This document shows positions 1 through 7,885 of a DNA stretch of 64,000 bases, piece by piece (within the stretch, counting starts at the first letter, position 1; the number at the start of each line of letters is the position of its first letter). Source of the stretch: an uncultured Methanobrevibacter sp. (lineage in GTDB: Archaea; Methanobacteriota; Methanobacteria; Methanobacteriales; Methanobacteriaceae). The notes under the pieces are model-generated. The model did no database searches and was not told the DNA's origin. It was given only the letters and a program-made list of their open reading frames with translations. Made by a program: the position numbers and the translations under genes. The stretch covers positions 23,842-87,841 of the forward strand of contig ONSJ01000019.1 of the NCBI GenBank assembly GCA_900320515.1, in the 5' to 3' direction.

Positions 1-437
1 GTAGGTTGCTTTATCATGATTTCTGATGCAAAATTAGGTCCGGACAATACAACATATTCGTTATTGAAATATTCTGAGATTAGGTCCCCCATTGTGTTTA
101 AGGAAGGATATTCAATTCCTTTAGCGGTTGTAACAAGTATGGTATCATTTGAAATCACTTCCTTTAAGCTTTTTAAAGTTGGCCTAAATGCAGAAGAGGG
201 AATCGCTAAAAATATGATTTCGCAATCAATCAAATCGTTCATGTCTGTTGTTGCTTTAATATTGTCATTCAATTTTCTGTTAGGATAATAGTGCGTATTG
301 TATCCCATATTGTTAATGTCATCACATAATTCCTGTTTTCTGACATGTAATAATAATTGGTCAACATTTTCACTGATTGTCTGTGAAAGTGCAGTACCTA
401 GAGAACCAGCACCGATAACGCCTACTTTCATTGTCAT
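1..437 (-). CDS. gpsA: Glycerol-3-phosphate dehydrogenase [NAD(P)+], N-terminal part (runs off window)
   Basis: The reverse strand reads an open frame from ATG at 437 to the window edge, about 145 codons. The protein begins MTMKVGVIGAGSLGTALS, the glycine-rich Rossmann dinucleotide-binding start of bacterial-type GpsA. Further on it reads IFLAIPS, TTAKGIE and VVLSGPNFA, matching the conserved blocks of this family. GpsA reduces dihydroxyacetone phosphate to glycerol-3-phosphate with NAD(P)H. Archaeal membrane lipids use glycerol-1-phosphate, so this G3P enzyme probably serves another purpose (inference). ATG 437 is preferred over ATG 431 because GGTG lies 5 nt upstream of it. The C-terminal catalytic domain is outside the window. 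Confidence 0.85.
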   Translation of the reverse strand, partial: MTMKVGVIGAGSLGTALSQTISENVDQLLLHVRKQELCDDINNMGYNTHYYPNRKLNDNIKATTDMNDLIDCEIIFLAIPSSAFRPTLKSLKEVISNDTILVTTAKGIEYPSLNTMGDLISEYFNNEYVVLSGPNFASEIMIKQP

Positions 438-480
438 TATTACACCTTGTTTTAATTTATTATAATAGTATATATGATAA

Positions 481-1461
481 TTAATATTTATTTTTTAAAG
501 ATTCTTTAACATATCGCTTAATGAATTTATCCAAATCAGGTGAAACTTCACTTTTCTCAGGCCCCAATTGTGTTTTGTCGGTAAATGTTCCTTTCAATTG
601 TCTTCCTGCCCATTTGACTTCTTCTTCAACTCTTTTTCCATATTTTGTGCCGAACATTTTGAATAATGGGAATTTGGTTATTCCATTGGCTCCGCTTAGA
701 ATCAGTATTCCAATGTTTGCCAGATTATCGATCCATGTTCCGCAGATTATCTCGATATCCGGAAAAGCAAGCCTGACTTGGGCTACAACCTGCGCATAGT
801 AAAGTGAGGCAGGCTGGGAAGAGTTGGCATAGATGGTTTCCTTGTGGGGGTTAAGCGAATAAAAAATCACCCTGTCTATTTTATGTTCTTTGATGTAGTC
901 GATAACGTAGTCAACATCATCCAAAGTTTCACCAAGACCTAAAATTATTGTAATCGCCTTTTTAAATCCCAAATCGTCTGCAACATCCAGCATATTGCTG
1001 ATGTCTTCTAACTTTTTTGATGGACAGACTCTGTTGTGAATTGAAGGATTGGCGACTTCCACGGCACCGGTTATTCCTTTAATCTCTGAGCCGAACTCGG
1101 CCAAATCATCAGTAATTCCAGTATTCAACCAAACGCCGTCTCCGGTAATGTTTTTAATTGTGGTTGCAATCTCTTTGATTTCCTGTGTTGTGAATGATTC
1201 GTATCCTCCTGATAAAAATTCGATGTTCCAGTCGAGACGTCTGCACATTTCAGCTTCCGCATAGATGTTTGAAACATTTCGCCTTGCTTTTTTCGGATTT
1301 TTTATTTTGTCCTTTTGTGTGGACATGTAGCAAAATGCACAATCTCCCTTATCGCACCACCAGGAGAGGAACACTGCTCGTTCAAGAGTGATTAAATCGC
1401 CGTGGTTTTTTAAAGTGCTTTCGTTAGCTTTTTTGATTAGGTCGAATATGTTAGAATCCAT
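481..1461 (-). CDS. Radical SAM protein of unknown substrate, BioB/HmdB-like
   Basis: 326 residues. Cys36, Cys41 and Cys44 (CDKGDCAFCYMS) form a CX4CX2C pattern near the N-terminus, the expected place for the radical-SAM [4Fe-4S] ligands. It is followed by FLSGGYES and other blocks like those of biotin-synthase-type TIM barrels. The spacing differs from the classical CX3CX2C of BioB and the CX5CX2C of HmdB. The likely chemistry is SAM cleavage to a 5'-deoxyadenosyl radical; the substrate cannot be read. A TATA-like stretch at 1481-1490 (reverse strand) is only ~20 bp from the ATG, suggesting a very short leader. It stands alone between gpsA and the tRNA cluster. Confidence 0.75.
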   Translation of the reverse strand: MDSNIFDLIKKANESTLKNHGDLITLERAVFLSWWCDKGDCAFCYMSTQKDKIKNPKKARRNVSNIYAEAEMCRRLDWNIEFLSGGYESFTTQEIKEIATTIKNITGDGVWLNTGITDDLAEFGSEIKGITGAVEVANPSIHNRVCPSKKLEDISNMLDVADDLGFKKAITIILGLGETLDDVDYVIDYIKEHKIDRVIFYSLNPHKETIYANSSQPASLYYAQVVAQVRLAFPDIEIICGTWIDNLANIGILILSGANGITKFPLFKMFGTKYGKRVEEEVKWAGRQLKGTFTDKTQLGPEKSEVSPDLDKFIKRYVKESLKNKY

Positions 1462-1556
1462 GGTAGTATATTTGTCCTTAAAGTTTATATACTGGTTGGA
1501 ATTAATATTTAGAGTGTACTTTGATTTTTCATTATATTTTTGAAATAATCAAAACA

Positions 1557-1564
1557 TTTATATA
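1557..1564 (+). promoter_or_regulatory. TATA box, probable promoter of the tRNA cluster
   Basis: TTTATATA in an AT-rich setting, about 90 bp before the first tRNA. It matches the archaeal TATA consensus. An initiation point about 25 bp downstream would give a leader of roughly 70 nt before tRNA-Asn. Position and use are inferred. Confidence 0.4.
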
Positions 1565-1652
1565 CTATGTACTGCATAGTTATTATTACTGTTTAAAGTC
1601 TTTTGATTTTTAATCATGGGCAATATTTGGTTAAGTAAGATGGGTGTCTTAT

Positions 1653-1725
<73 letters not shown>

Positions 1726-1730
1726 CTTTT

Positions 1731-1805
1731 GGGCCCCATAGCTTAGCCAGGTAGAGCGTCCGGCTCATAACCGGAAGGTCATGGGTTCGAACCCCATTGG
1801 GCCCA
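1731..1805 (+). tRNA. tRNA with CAT anticodon (elongator Met or Ile2)
   Basis: The anticodon loop CTCATAA carries CAT; the T arm is ATGGG/TTCGAAC/CCCAT. The 3' acceptor strand TGGGCCC would pair perfectly with GGGCCCA, but the 5' side reads GGGCCCC followed by ATA, giving one extra C or one mismatch in the acceptor stem. It lacks the A1-U72 pair of archaeal initiators, so it is elongator Met or the Ile2 tRNA whose C34 is modified to agmatidine. The sequence alone does not separate these. It follows tRNA-Asn by 5 nt, so the two are probably co-transcribed. Confidence 0.85.
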
Positions 1806-1830
1806 TGTAAAAAATTTCATATGTGTATTT

Positions 1831-1905
1831 GCTCCGGTGGTGTAGTCCGGCCAATCATTTCGGCCTTTCGAGCCGAAGACTCGGGTTCGAATCCCGGCCG
1901 GAGCA
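1831..1905 (+). tRNA. tRNA-Glu (TTC)
   Basis: 75-nt cloverleaf. Acceptor GCTCCGG/CCGGAGC is perfect with discriminator A; the anticodon loop CTTTCGA carries TTC; the T loop is TTCGAAT. CCA is not encoded. Third member of the tRNA cluster. Confidence 0.93.
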
Positions 1906-1960
1906 TTCAAAAAATTTGTTAAGATTTTTAATGGTTTCTATGTATCCTTACTTTTTATAA

Positions 1961-2043
1961 GCGGGGGTGCCCGAGAGGCCAAAGGGGACAGGCTTAGGAC
2001 CTGTTGACGCAGGTCTACCAGGGTTCAAATCCCTGCTCCCGCA
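1961..2043 (+). tRNA. tRNA-Leu (TAG)
   Basis: 83-nt class II tRNA with a long variable arm (GACGCAGGTC region). The acceptor GCGGGGG pairs with CTCCCGC, with a G-T wobble. The anticodon loop CTTAGGA carries TAG. T loop TTCAAAT. Last intact member of the cluster; an orphan tRNA 3' fragment follows within 10 bp. Confidence 0.92.
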
Positions 2044-2051
2044 CTTTTAAC

Positions 2052-2082
2052 AATTCGGGTTCGAATCTCGGCTCCGGCCCCA
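2052..2082 (+). pseudogene. Orphan tRNA 3' fragment (T arm, acceptor 3' strand, CCA)
   Basis: After tRNA-Leu lies a tRNA-like tail: T stem TCGGG, loop TTCGAAT, then CTCGG, followed by an acceptor 3' strand CTCCGGC and CCCA, which looks like a discriminator plus encoded CCA. No matching 5' half, D arm or anticodon arm precedes it, because the tRNA-Leu end is only 8 bp away. It does not duplicate the end of any of the four tRNAs upstream. It reads as the remnant of a deleted tRNA gene or an old integration scar. Confidence 0.6.
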
Positions 2083-2108
2083 TTTATAAAAACTATTTTT
2101 TTTCGATA

Positions 2109-2146
2109 TTACTTTTCAAATGCTCTCTCATTTAGTTTATATAGGG
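2109..2146 (+). promoter_or_regulatory. Shared promoter module, copy 1 (upstream of hjc)
   Basis: An upstream box with core CAAATGCTCTCTCATT is followed 4 bp later by a TATA box TTTATATAGGG. The start codon of hjc lies about 35 bp beyond the TATA box, giving a leader of only about 10 nt. The same arrangement occurs at 30582-30620 and 63484-63522. Promoter assignment comes from the TATA box and position; the role of the upstream box is inferred from its recurrence. Confidence 0.65.
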
Positions 2147-2177
2147 TTAGATTTAGATTATTTAATAGAGTGTTATC

Positions 2178-2588
2178 ATGGCAAAAAAAGGATCTGCTGA
2201 AGAAAGGGATTTGGTACATAAATTATGGGAAAGAAATTTTGCTGCAATGAGAGCTCCAGCTTCTGGAGGTGCAACTAAAAGACCTTTACCTGATGTTTTG
2301 GCTGGAAATGGCAAGATTTATTTGGCTATTGAAGTTAAAACGACTACCAAGGAAAAAATCTATATTGAAGAGGAGCAAATTACTTCGCTTTGTGAGTTTT
2401 CAAAAATATTTGGTGCAAAGCCATATATCGGAGTCAGGTTTAAATATACTAAATGGCTATTTTTAGAACCTCAAAATACTCCTAGGACCAAAAGCGGAAA
2501 TTATCGTGTTGAAAAAGATTATGCACTTGAAAAAGGCTTTGAAATTGATGAGATAGCTGGTATCGATAAGCAAATGAAATTTGAATAA
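2178..2588 (+). CDS. hjc: Holliday junction resolvase Hjc
   Basis: 136 residues, the usual size for archaeal Hjc. It carries the PD-(D/E)XK nuclease core: Glu9 in the N-terminal helix (GSAEERDL), Asp39 in PLPDVLAG, and Glu52-x-Lys54 in AIEVKTTT, plus the basic RAPASGGATKR loop of the family. Hjc cuts four-way DNA junctions during recombination and fork repair, as a dimer. It is flanked by tRNA genes on both sides and is transcribed alone from the promoter module at 2109-2146. Confidence 0.93.
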   Translation: MAKKGSAEERDLVHKLWERNFAAMRAPASGGATKRPLPDVLAGNGKIYLAIEVKTTTKEKIYIEEEQITSLCEFSKIFGAKPYIGVRFKYTKWLFLEPQNTPRTKSGNYRVEKDYALEKGFEIDEIAGIDKQMKFE

Positions 2589-2639
2589 TTGCAAATATTT
2601 ATATATTATTAAAGTAAAATTTATTACTGTATGTTATGT

Positions 2640-2788
2640 GGGGTTATGGTGTAACCTGGCAGCATCGGGGACTCCAGTTGTCTTTGAAGAAAATATACGC
2701 GTAACTGAACAGTACCTGTTGTGATGAACAATTGGAGTACTGAGGCAAGAGACATCCCCGGATTGGGGTTCAAATCCCTATGACCCCA
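2640..2788 (+). tRNA. tRNA-Trp (CCA) with a 76-nt intron
   Basis: Exons at 2640-2677 and 2754-2788 join to a 73-nt cloverleaf. The acceptor GGGGTTA pairs with TGACCCC and the discriminator is A2788. The anticodon stem GGGGA/TCCCC closes around CTCCAGA, with CCA as anticodon and the intron after position 37, the canonical archaeal site. A TATA-like stretch ATTTATATATT at about 2596-2606 lies 35-45 bp upstream. Splicing by the archaeal endonuclease at a bulge-helix-bulge is expected; the exact bulge was not modelled. Confidence 0.92.
2678..2753 (+). ncRNA. Box C/D guide RNA inside the tRNA-Trp intron
   Basis: The intron has GTGATGA at 2721-2727 (C or C' box) and CTGA at 2740-2743 (D box). Before it lies a degenerate C-like TTTGAAGA (2683-2690) and CTGA (2705-2708, D'). 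The nucleotides before the D box, CAATTGGAGT, pair over 10 bp (one G-U) with ACTCCAGTTG of the same pre-tRNA. The fifth base before the D box pairs with C34, the position methylated under the N+5 rule. Euryarchaeal tRNA-Trp introns, first shown in Haloferax, are known to guide such 2'-O-methylation. The D' guide has no visible target in the tRNA. Confidence 0.75.
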
Positions 2789-2847
2789 TTTTTATACAAA
2801 ACTTTTTTTCAAAACTTTTAATTACTTTCTTGATTATATTATCTTTC

Positions 2848-3453
2848 ATGAGTTCGATTGTTTTTATAATTGGTTTTAATTACGATTCAAATTGTTTTTT
2901 AATCAACGATAAAATTTTAGTTGACACTGGCGCTGGCCAGAACAAGGATTATCTATTCTCAAAACTTCGTGAAAATGGTGTTGGACCGGAAGATATTGAA
3001 ATGATTGTAAATACCCATTGCCATTTTGATCATATTGGCGGCAATCATTTCTTCCCTGACGCTAAGATTGCGGTTCATAAGGTGGATGCGATTTCAATGA
3101 AAAATAAGGATACTCTGGGAACCTCACTGTCCGCTTTTGAAAATGAGGATAACTCAAGGGTAGATATTGAACTGGAAGATGGGGATAAAATCGAGGATTT
3201 TGAAGTAATCCACACTCCAGGACATACCGGTGGTGGAATCTGTCTTTGGGATGGTGAAAATTTGATTTCAGGAGATACAATATTTGCCGGTGGCGGTGTC
3301 GGCAGAACCGACATTGGCGGTGATTACCAGGACATGAAAAACAGCGTTAAAAAATTAATGGAATTAGATGTTAAAAACATCTATCCCGGTCATGGTCCGA
3401 TAGTTGAGAATAATGGAAAAGAGCATATTAGAATGTCTTACTCATTTCTCTAG
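2848..3453 (+). CDS. Metallo-beta-lactamase-fold hydrolase (glyoxalase II-like)
   Basis: 201 residues from the ATG at 2848; an in-frame TTG at 2830 is less likely. The metal site is complete: THCHFDHIGG (HxHxDH), HTPGHTGG, SGDTIFAGG and the final YPGHGP histidine. The domain is a compact single MBL fold without extension, as in glyoxalase-II-like hydrolases of thioesters. The natural substrate cannot be read. There is no export signal, so it is cytoplasmic. The 3' end overlaps the convergent trkA by 12 bp. Confidence 0.85.
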   Translation: MSSIVFIIGFNYDSNCFLINDKILVDTGAGQNKDYLFSKLRENGVGPEDIEMIVNTHCHFDHIGGNHFFPDAKIAVHKVDAISMKNKDTLGTSLSAFENEDNSRVDIELEDGDKIEDFEVIHTPGHTGGGICLWDGENLISGDTIFAGGGVGRTDIGGDYQDMKNSVKKLMELDVKNIYPGHGPIVENNGKEHIRMSYSFL

Positions 3454-4092
3454 GTCTTTGGATACTTTTTTCATAGTTCCACCTTTTACGAGTATGGAAA
3501 CTTTTTCCCCAGGGTTGATTACGTTTTCAGGTTGTGGGATTACCAGTTTTCCATTCTGATAGGTGGCAATAATGATGTAGTCTTTTGTAGGTGACACTTC
3601 TTTAAAGCGTTTTCCGATGACTTTATCATTTGTTATTGTCATTTCGACAATTTCAGCGTTACCTTCTCCGAGGGTTGTAATTTTTGATGCTCTCGGATTC
3701 ATAACAAATTGCGCAAGGTCCCTTGCTGCACTGATTTCCGGACTGATTACCTTATCGATTCCTACTTCTTTAAATGCTTCTTCGTGTTCAGGGTTACTTA
3801 CACGTGCAACAATAGTTTCAACATCATATTTTCTAACTATAATGCATGATAAAAGGTTTGCTTCATCGTTTCCGGTTGTTGCAATGAAGAAATCCGCATC
3901 TTCGATGTTGGTTTCCTCAAGTAGCTTGGAACTGGTTCCGTTTCCATGAATGACCAATGCATCGAGTTCTCCTGCAATTTCATTGCATAATGTCTCATTA
4001 CTTTCGATTAAAGTGATGTCTGCCCCGGTGTCAATTAATAAATTCGCAAGGGCAAGTCCTACACGACCTCCTCCCATAATTATCGCATACAC
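3442..4092 (-). CDS. trkA: Potassium uptake regulatory protein TrkA
   Basis: 216 residues from GTG 4092, chosen because GAGG sits about 7 nt upstream and the protein then begins directly at the Rossmann strand YAIIMGGGRVG; an in-frame extension to 4122 has no such support. RCK_N (about residues 1-125) has the NAD-binding glycine motif, the acidic residue in ITLIESNE, and ATGNDEANLL. RCK_C follows (about 135-216). TrkA binds the cytoplasmic face of TrkH and gates potassium uptake in response to nucleotides. It lies 54 bp downstream of trkH on the same strand, so the pair is probably an operon. Confidence 0.9.
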   Translation of the reverse strand: MYAIIMGGGRVGLALANLLIDTGADITLIESNETLCNEIAGELDALVIHGNGTSSKLLEETNIEDADFFIATTGNDEANLLSCIIVRKYDVETIVARVSNPEHEEAFKEVGIDKVISPEISAARDLAQFVMNPRASKITTLGEGNAEIVEMTITNDKVIGKRFKEVSPTKDYIIIATYQNGKLVIPQPENVINPGEKVSILVKGGTMKKVSKDLEK

Positions 4093-4146
4093 AATATCGC
4101 CTCTTAAACAATTGATAATCAATATATATTTTATGATAATATAAAT

Positions 4147-5580
4147 CTATCTTTTAAAAATTTCAAAACCGGCCCTTAGGGTAATCAATACAGGATATAT
4201 TTCCAGCCTTCCGGTCCACATGTCAAACATGCTGACTACTTTAAGCACAGGATCCAGATGATAATTGATTATTCCAAGGTCTAAACCGTTGTTTCCCTGA
4301 AGGGACATTGCCGCAAACAGGCTTTTGAATGGGTCGTAGCCGAATAGGCAGAACAGTGCCCATGTAAACATGATAAACATCATGTAAAGGGTTATGTAGC
4401 TTCCTGCCTGTGCAATCGCTTTTTCCGGGATGGTGTGTCCGTGCAATTTGACAGGCACCACCCTTCCGTCCGGAGATAGGATTTCTCTGATGTGGCGGTA
4501 TATTCCTTTAAAATAAGTTATCATACGCACAAGCTTGATTGCACCTACTGTTGAACCGTTGGATCCTCCAGTCAGCATCAGGCACATCAAACAGATTAAA
4601 ACGAAAGGTTGCCATCCTGCCATTGCTGTAGGTGATGCTACGCTTGCTCCTGTTGTTGTCATTGCAGACACGACTGTAAAAAGCAGTTCGATTGGAACAA
4701 TGTTTGAGACAAAATAAAGCATTAAGGTAACCACTGCAATGACTGTTATGATTATTTGGAATTGCAAATCTCCAAGCAATGATTTTCCTTTTGTTTTTAT
4801 GACCTTATAATGCGCCAAAAAGCTTGTGGCACCTAAAATCATCAAAACGATTGAAATCAGGTATATGAGGTTATTATGATAGAATCCCATATTTGCGTTT
4901 TTGATGCTCATTCCTCCTGTCGAAACAGTATGGAATGTATTGCAGATGGAATCAAACAGGGGCATTCCTGCAATCAGATACAATATGACTCCTGCAACTG
5001 TATAAATTGCATAAATCTGAATGGTTTTTTCCATTGTTGCTTTGATACTTGGCTTGATACGGTCTTCACGGGCTTCTGAGTGATATAGCTTTGATGAAAC
5101 GCTGCCCGGTTTTGTTAAAACGGCAATTACCATAACAACTACTCCAAGTCCTCCAACCCACTGTTCAAAAGCTCTAAAAAATAGTATGCTGTGAGGTAAT
5201 ATTTCCACATCCATGAACATTGTGATTCCGGTACCGGTCAGGGCGGACATGCTTTCAAAAACGCCGTCAATGATCGGTATGTTGGTTGCTAATGTAAAAA
5301 CAAAACCTCCAATAAGACTTGCCCATAGCCACGCGAAAGCTGATATTATCATACCATGCTTGAAGCGTATCTTCTTGTCGATTTTTTCTTCAAAATATTT
5401 TAGTCCAAAAACGCCTAATAATATTGAAATCAATCCAGGAATGGCAAAACTGAGAATATAAAATTCAAAATAGATTAAATCGAATATAAGTGGAATCAAG
5501 CACATTACACCTATTCCTATCATTAAATATCCTGAATTTTTCGCAACAATCAGTAAGTCCGTTTTTGTAATATATTTCAT
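4147..5580 (-). CDS. trkH: Potassium uptake transporter TrkH
   Basis: 477 residues, a polytopic membrane protein of the SKT/Trk family. Pore-loop-like segments recur: ALTGTGITMF, FHTVSTGGMS, AMTTTGASVA and LQGNNGLDLG, the four degenerate filter repeats expected of TrkH. It forms the potassium-conducting channel subunit, working with the adjacent TrkA. Glycine-rich GGSNGSTVGAIKLVR and a C-terminal amphipathic end are also typical. No clear Shine-Dalgarno precedes ATG 5580; the leader may be very short. The divergent flippase-like gene starts 66 bp away. Confidence 0.9.
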   Translation of the reverse strand: MKYITKTDLLIVAKNSGYLMIGIGVMCLIPLIFDLIYFEFYILSFAIPGLISILLGVFGLKYFEEKIDKKIRFKHGMIISAFAWLWASLIGGFVFTLATNIPIIDGVFESMSALTGTGITMFMDVEILPHSILFFRAFEQWVGGLGVVVMVIAVLTKPGSVSSKLYHSEAREDRIKPSIKATMEKTIQIYAIYTVAGVILYLIAGMPLFDSICNTFHTVSTGGMSIKNANMGFYHNNLIYLISIVLMILGATSFLAHYKVIKTKGKSLLGDLQFQIIITVIAVVTLMLYFVSNIVPIELLFTVVSAMTTTGASVASPTAMAGWQPFVLICLMCLMLTGGSNGSTVGAIKLVRMITYFKGIYRHIREILSPDGRVVPVKLHGHTIPEKAIAQAGSYITLYMMFIMFTWALFCLFGYDPFKSLFAAMSLQGNNGLDLGIINYHLDPVLKVVSMFDMWTGRLEIYPVLITLRAGFEIFKR

Positions 5581-5646
5581 TAATTAAATTTTGAACAAAT
5601 TTCTATATAAATTTATAAGTAATTAATAGAATAATTATATATTACT

Positions 5647-6711
5647 ATGGATAAAAAAACCGTATTTTTATTGGGTGTGAGCATAGCAATATTGGCGGTT
5701 ATGCTATATTTTGTGGGCATAGACAAAGTTATTGAAGCTTTAAAGATCGCCAAATGGGAATATATTGCTATAGGTATCGCCATGCAAATTTTCACTTATT
5801 ATCTCTACACATTGCGTTGGAAAATATTAAATGATGTGGCAAATATTAATGTTGGCATAAAAAAGTTGCTTCCGATGGTTATGGTGGGTCTTGCAGTTAA
5901 CAACATCACACCTTCCGGCCGTGGGGGTGGAGAACCAGTAAGGGCTTATATTTTATCTCGCGAAGAAAATTATCCTATGGAGGAAACCTTCGCAACTGTT
6001 GTGGCTGATAGGGCATTGGATACATTTCCATTTGTTGTTTTGGCGGTCATGACAATCATTGGAGTGAGCTTTTACTATAATTTCAATAAATGGCTGATTG
6101 TTGTCATGACTTTAGCAGTCATTGTAATAGTCATTATATTGGCAATCATTATTTACATGTCCATTAACCCAAATTTCGGAAAAAGGGTTGAGGGTTGGAT
6201 AATCGGTTTGTCTAGAAGGTTTTATAAGAAAAATTCCGAAGAGTTTGAAGAAAAGATCCATAAGACCATCCGTGATTTTCAAGGTACAATGAGAAACATG
6301 ATATATAATAAGAAGGTTATGTATTATGCATTGCCTTTGTCATTTGTAATTTGGTTTTTTGAAATATTCAGAGTCTATTTTGTATTTTTAGCATTTGGAG
6401 CCAATATCAATCCTTTCGTTATCGGGCAGGTGTTTATTATGGCTTCATTAGTTGGAATGATTCCTTTGCTTCCTGGAGGAGTGGGCGCTGTAGATGGAAT
6501 CATGGTTGTCTTTTATTCAGCTGCAGGAGTAACAGCATCAATTAGTATGGCTGCAACTCTTATTGAAAGGTTAATTTCATTTTGGATGGCTATAATAATT
6601 GGTTTATGTATTTTACCTTATTATGGTACCTCTGTTTTGGATAAGATATCCGGTTTTTCATCTGACGATAAGCTTGAAGAGTCATCTGAAGATGGTCCGG
6701 CAGATAAATAG
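5647..6711 (+). CDS. Flippase-like membrane protein (UPF0104 / LPG-synthase TM domain family)
   Basis: 354 residues with about eight hydrophobic segments. The blocks TLRWKIL, NITPSGRGGGEPVRAY, VVADRALD and LPGGVGAVDGIMVVFYSAAG are characteristic of the lysylphosphatidylglycerol-synthetase transmembrane (flippase-like) family. Archaeal members lack the C-terminal aminoacyl-transferase domain, as here, and have unknown substrates; a role in moving polar lipids or polyprenyl-linked precursors is inferred. The C-terminus is short, hydrophilic and acidic (SSDDKLEESSEDG). It is monocistronic, between trkH and ftr. Confidence 0.8.
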   Translation: MDKKTVFLLGVSIAILAVMLYFVGIDKVIEALKIAKWEYIAIGIAMQIFTYYLYTLRWKILNDVANINVGIKKLLPMVMVGLAVNNITPSGRGGGEPVRAYILSREENYPMEETFATVVADRALDTFPFVVLAVMTIIGVSFYYNFNKWLIVVMTLAVIVIVIILAIIIYMSINPNFGKRVEGWIIGLSRRFYKKNSEEFEEKIHKTIRDFQGTMRNMIYNKKVMYYALPLSFVIWFFEIFRVYFVFLAFGANINPFVIGQVFIMASLVGMIPLLPGGVGAVDGIMVVFYSAAGVTASISMAATLIERLISFWMAIIIGLCILPYYGTSVLDKISGFSSDDKLEESSEDGPADK

Positions 6712-6788
6712 AAAACTTTATTTTAATATATTATCATAAATTTATTTATCACAAAAAATTTAAATTTTAAAAAAATTTTGGTGAAAAT

Positions 6789-7673
6789 ATGGAAATTAAT
6801 GGTGTAGAAATACAAGATACCTTTGCTGAAGGTTTTGGAATTAAAGTATCTAGATTGATTATTACTGCAGCTACTAAACATTTAGCTAAAATTGCAGCTA
6901 CTGAAGCTACCGGATTTGCTACTTCAGTTATCGGATGTCCTGCAGAAGCAGGTATTGACCAATATGTTCCTCCAACTGAATCCCCAGATGGAAGACCAGG
7001 TTATGCAATTATGATTTGTCACATGTCCAAAAAAGCTTTAGGCGGACAAATCATGGACAGAATCGGACAATGTGTTTTAACTGCTCCTACAGCAGCAGCA
7101 TTCAATGCTTTAGAAAGTGAAGAATCCTTCCCAACCGGAAAACAACTCAAATTCTTCGGTGACGGATTCGAAACTGAAAAAGACGTAAACGGCAAAAAAA
7201 TGCACGTTATTCCTATCATGTCTGGTGAATTCTTGGTTGAAGATGAAATGGGATGCAAAGACGGAGTAGCTGGTGGAAACTTCTTCATCATGGCTGACAG
7301 TCAAATGGCTTCTATCGTTGCTGCTGAAGCTGCTGTTGATGCTATTCACGCTGTTCCTGGTGTAATCACTCCTTTCTCTGGTGGTATGGTTGCTTCCGGT
7401 TCTAAAACTGGTTCAAAATACTCTTTCATGAGCGCATCCACCAACGAAAAAGAATGTGTAACTTTAAAAGATCAAGTAGAAACTGAATTACCAGAAAACG
7501 TATTCGGTAACATGGAAATCGTTATTGACGGTGTAGATGAAGAATCCGTCAAAGCTGCTATGAAAGCAGGTATTGAAGCTGCTTGTCAAGTGCCTGGTGT
7601 TATTGAAATCGGTGCTGGTAACTACGGCGGAAGCTTAGGTCCTTACCAAATCCACTTACAAGAATTATTCTAG
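6789..7673 (+). CDS. ftr: Formylmethanofuran-tetrahydromethanopterin N-formyltransferase
   Basis: 294 residues, full length for Ftr (about 297). Recognised from the N-terminus [19 protein letters not shown] and internal blocks [42 protein letters not shown] and the C-terminal [15 protein letters not shown]. It transfers the formyl group from formylmethanofuran to tetrahydromethanopterin, the second step of CO2 reduction to methane, in the cytoplasm. The start has GGTG 8 nt upstream. Codon use is more regular and C-richer than in neighbours, as expected of a highly expressed gene. A strong hairpin terminator follows directly. Confidence 0.97.
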   Translation: MEINGVEIQDTFAEGFGIKVSRLIITAATKHLAKIAATEATGFATSVIGCPAEAGIDQYVPPTESPDGRPGYAIMICHMSKKALGGQIMDRIGQCVLTAPTAAAFNALESEESFPTGKQLKFFGDGFETEKDVNGKKMHVIPIMSGEFLVEDEMGCKDGVAGGNFFIMADSQMASIVAAEAAVDAIHAVPGVITPFSGGMVASGSKTGSKYSFMSASTNEKECVTLKDQVETELPENVFGNMEIVIDGVDEESVKAAMKAGIEAACQVPGVIEIGAGNYGGSLGPYQIHLQELF

Positions 7674-7710
7674 AGAGAGTTAAACTCTCTTTCTTTTCTC
7701 TTTTTTTTGA
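7674..7710 (+). terminator. Terminator of ftr
   Basis: AGAGAG (7674-7679) pairs with CTCTCT (7685-7690) around a TTAAA loop, followed by pyrimidine- and T-rich sequence ending in an 8-T run. It begins immediately after the ftr stop codon. Confidence 0.75.
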
Positions 7711-7885
7711 TATTTTTTTAATATTGGTCATAGTTTTTATTATTCTTTTTTTGATTGTCTGATTATTATTATATGGGGTATGATATTTTTTACGGTAAAA
7801 TAAGGGGATTTTTGCTTTGTAAAAAATAAAAAGTTTTAGTAAAATTAAAATAATATTTTAATAAAAATAATATTGGGTAATGCAT

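Noticed and set aside
16..288. Forward open frame of 90 residues at the window start
   Set aside because: It is antisense to gpsA, which has clear family motifs; no ribosome binding site or recognisable protein.
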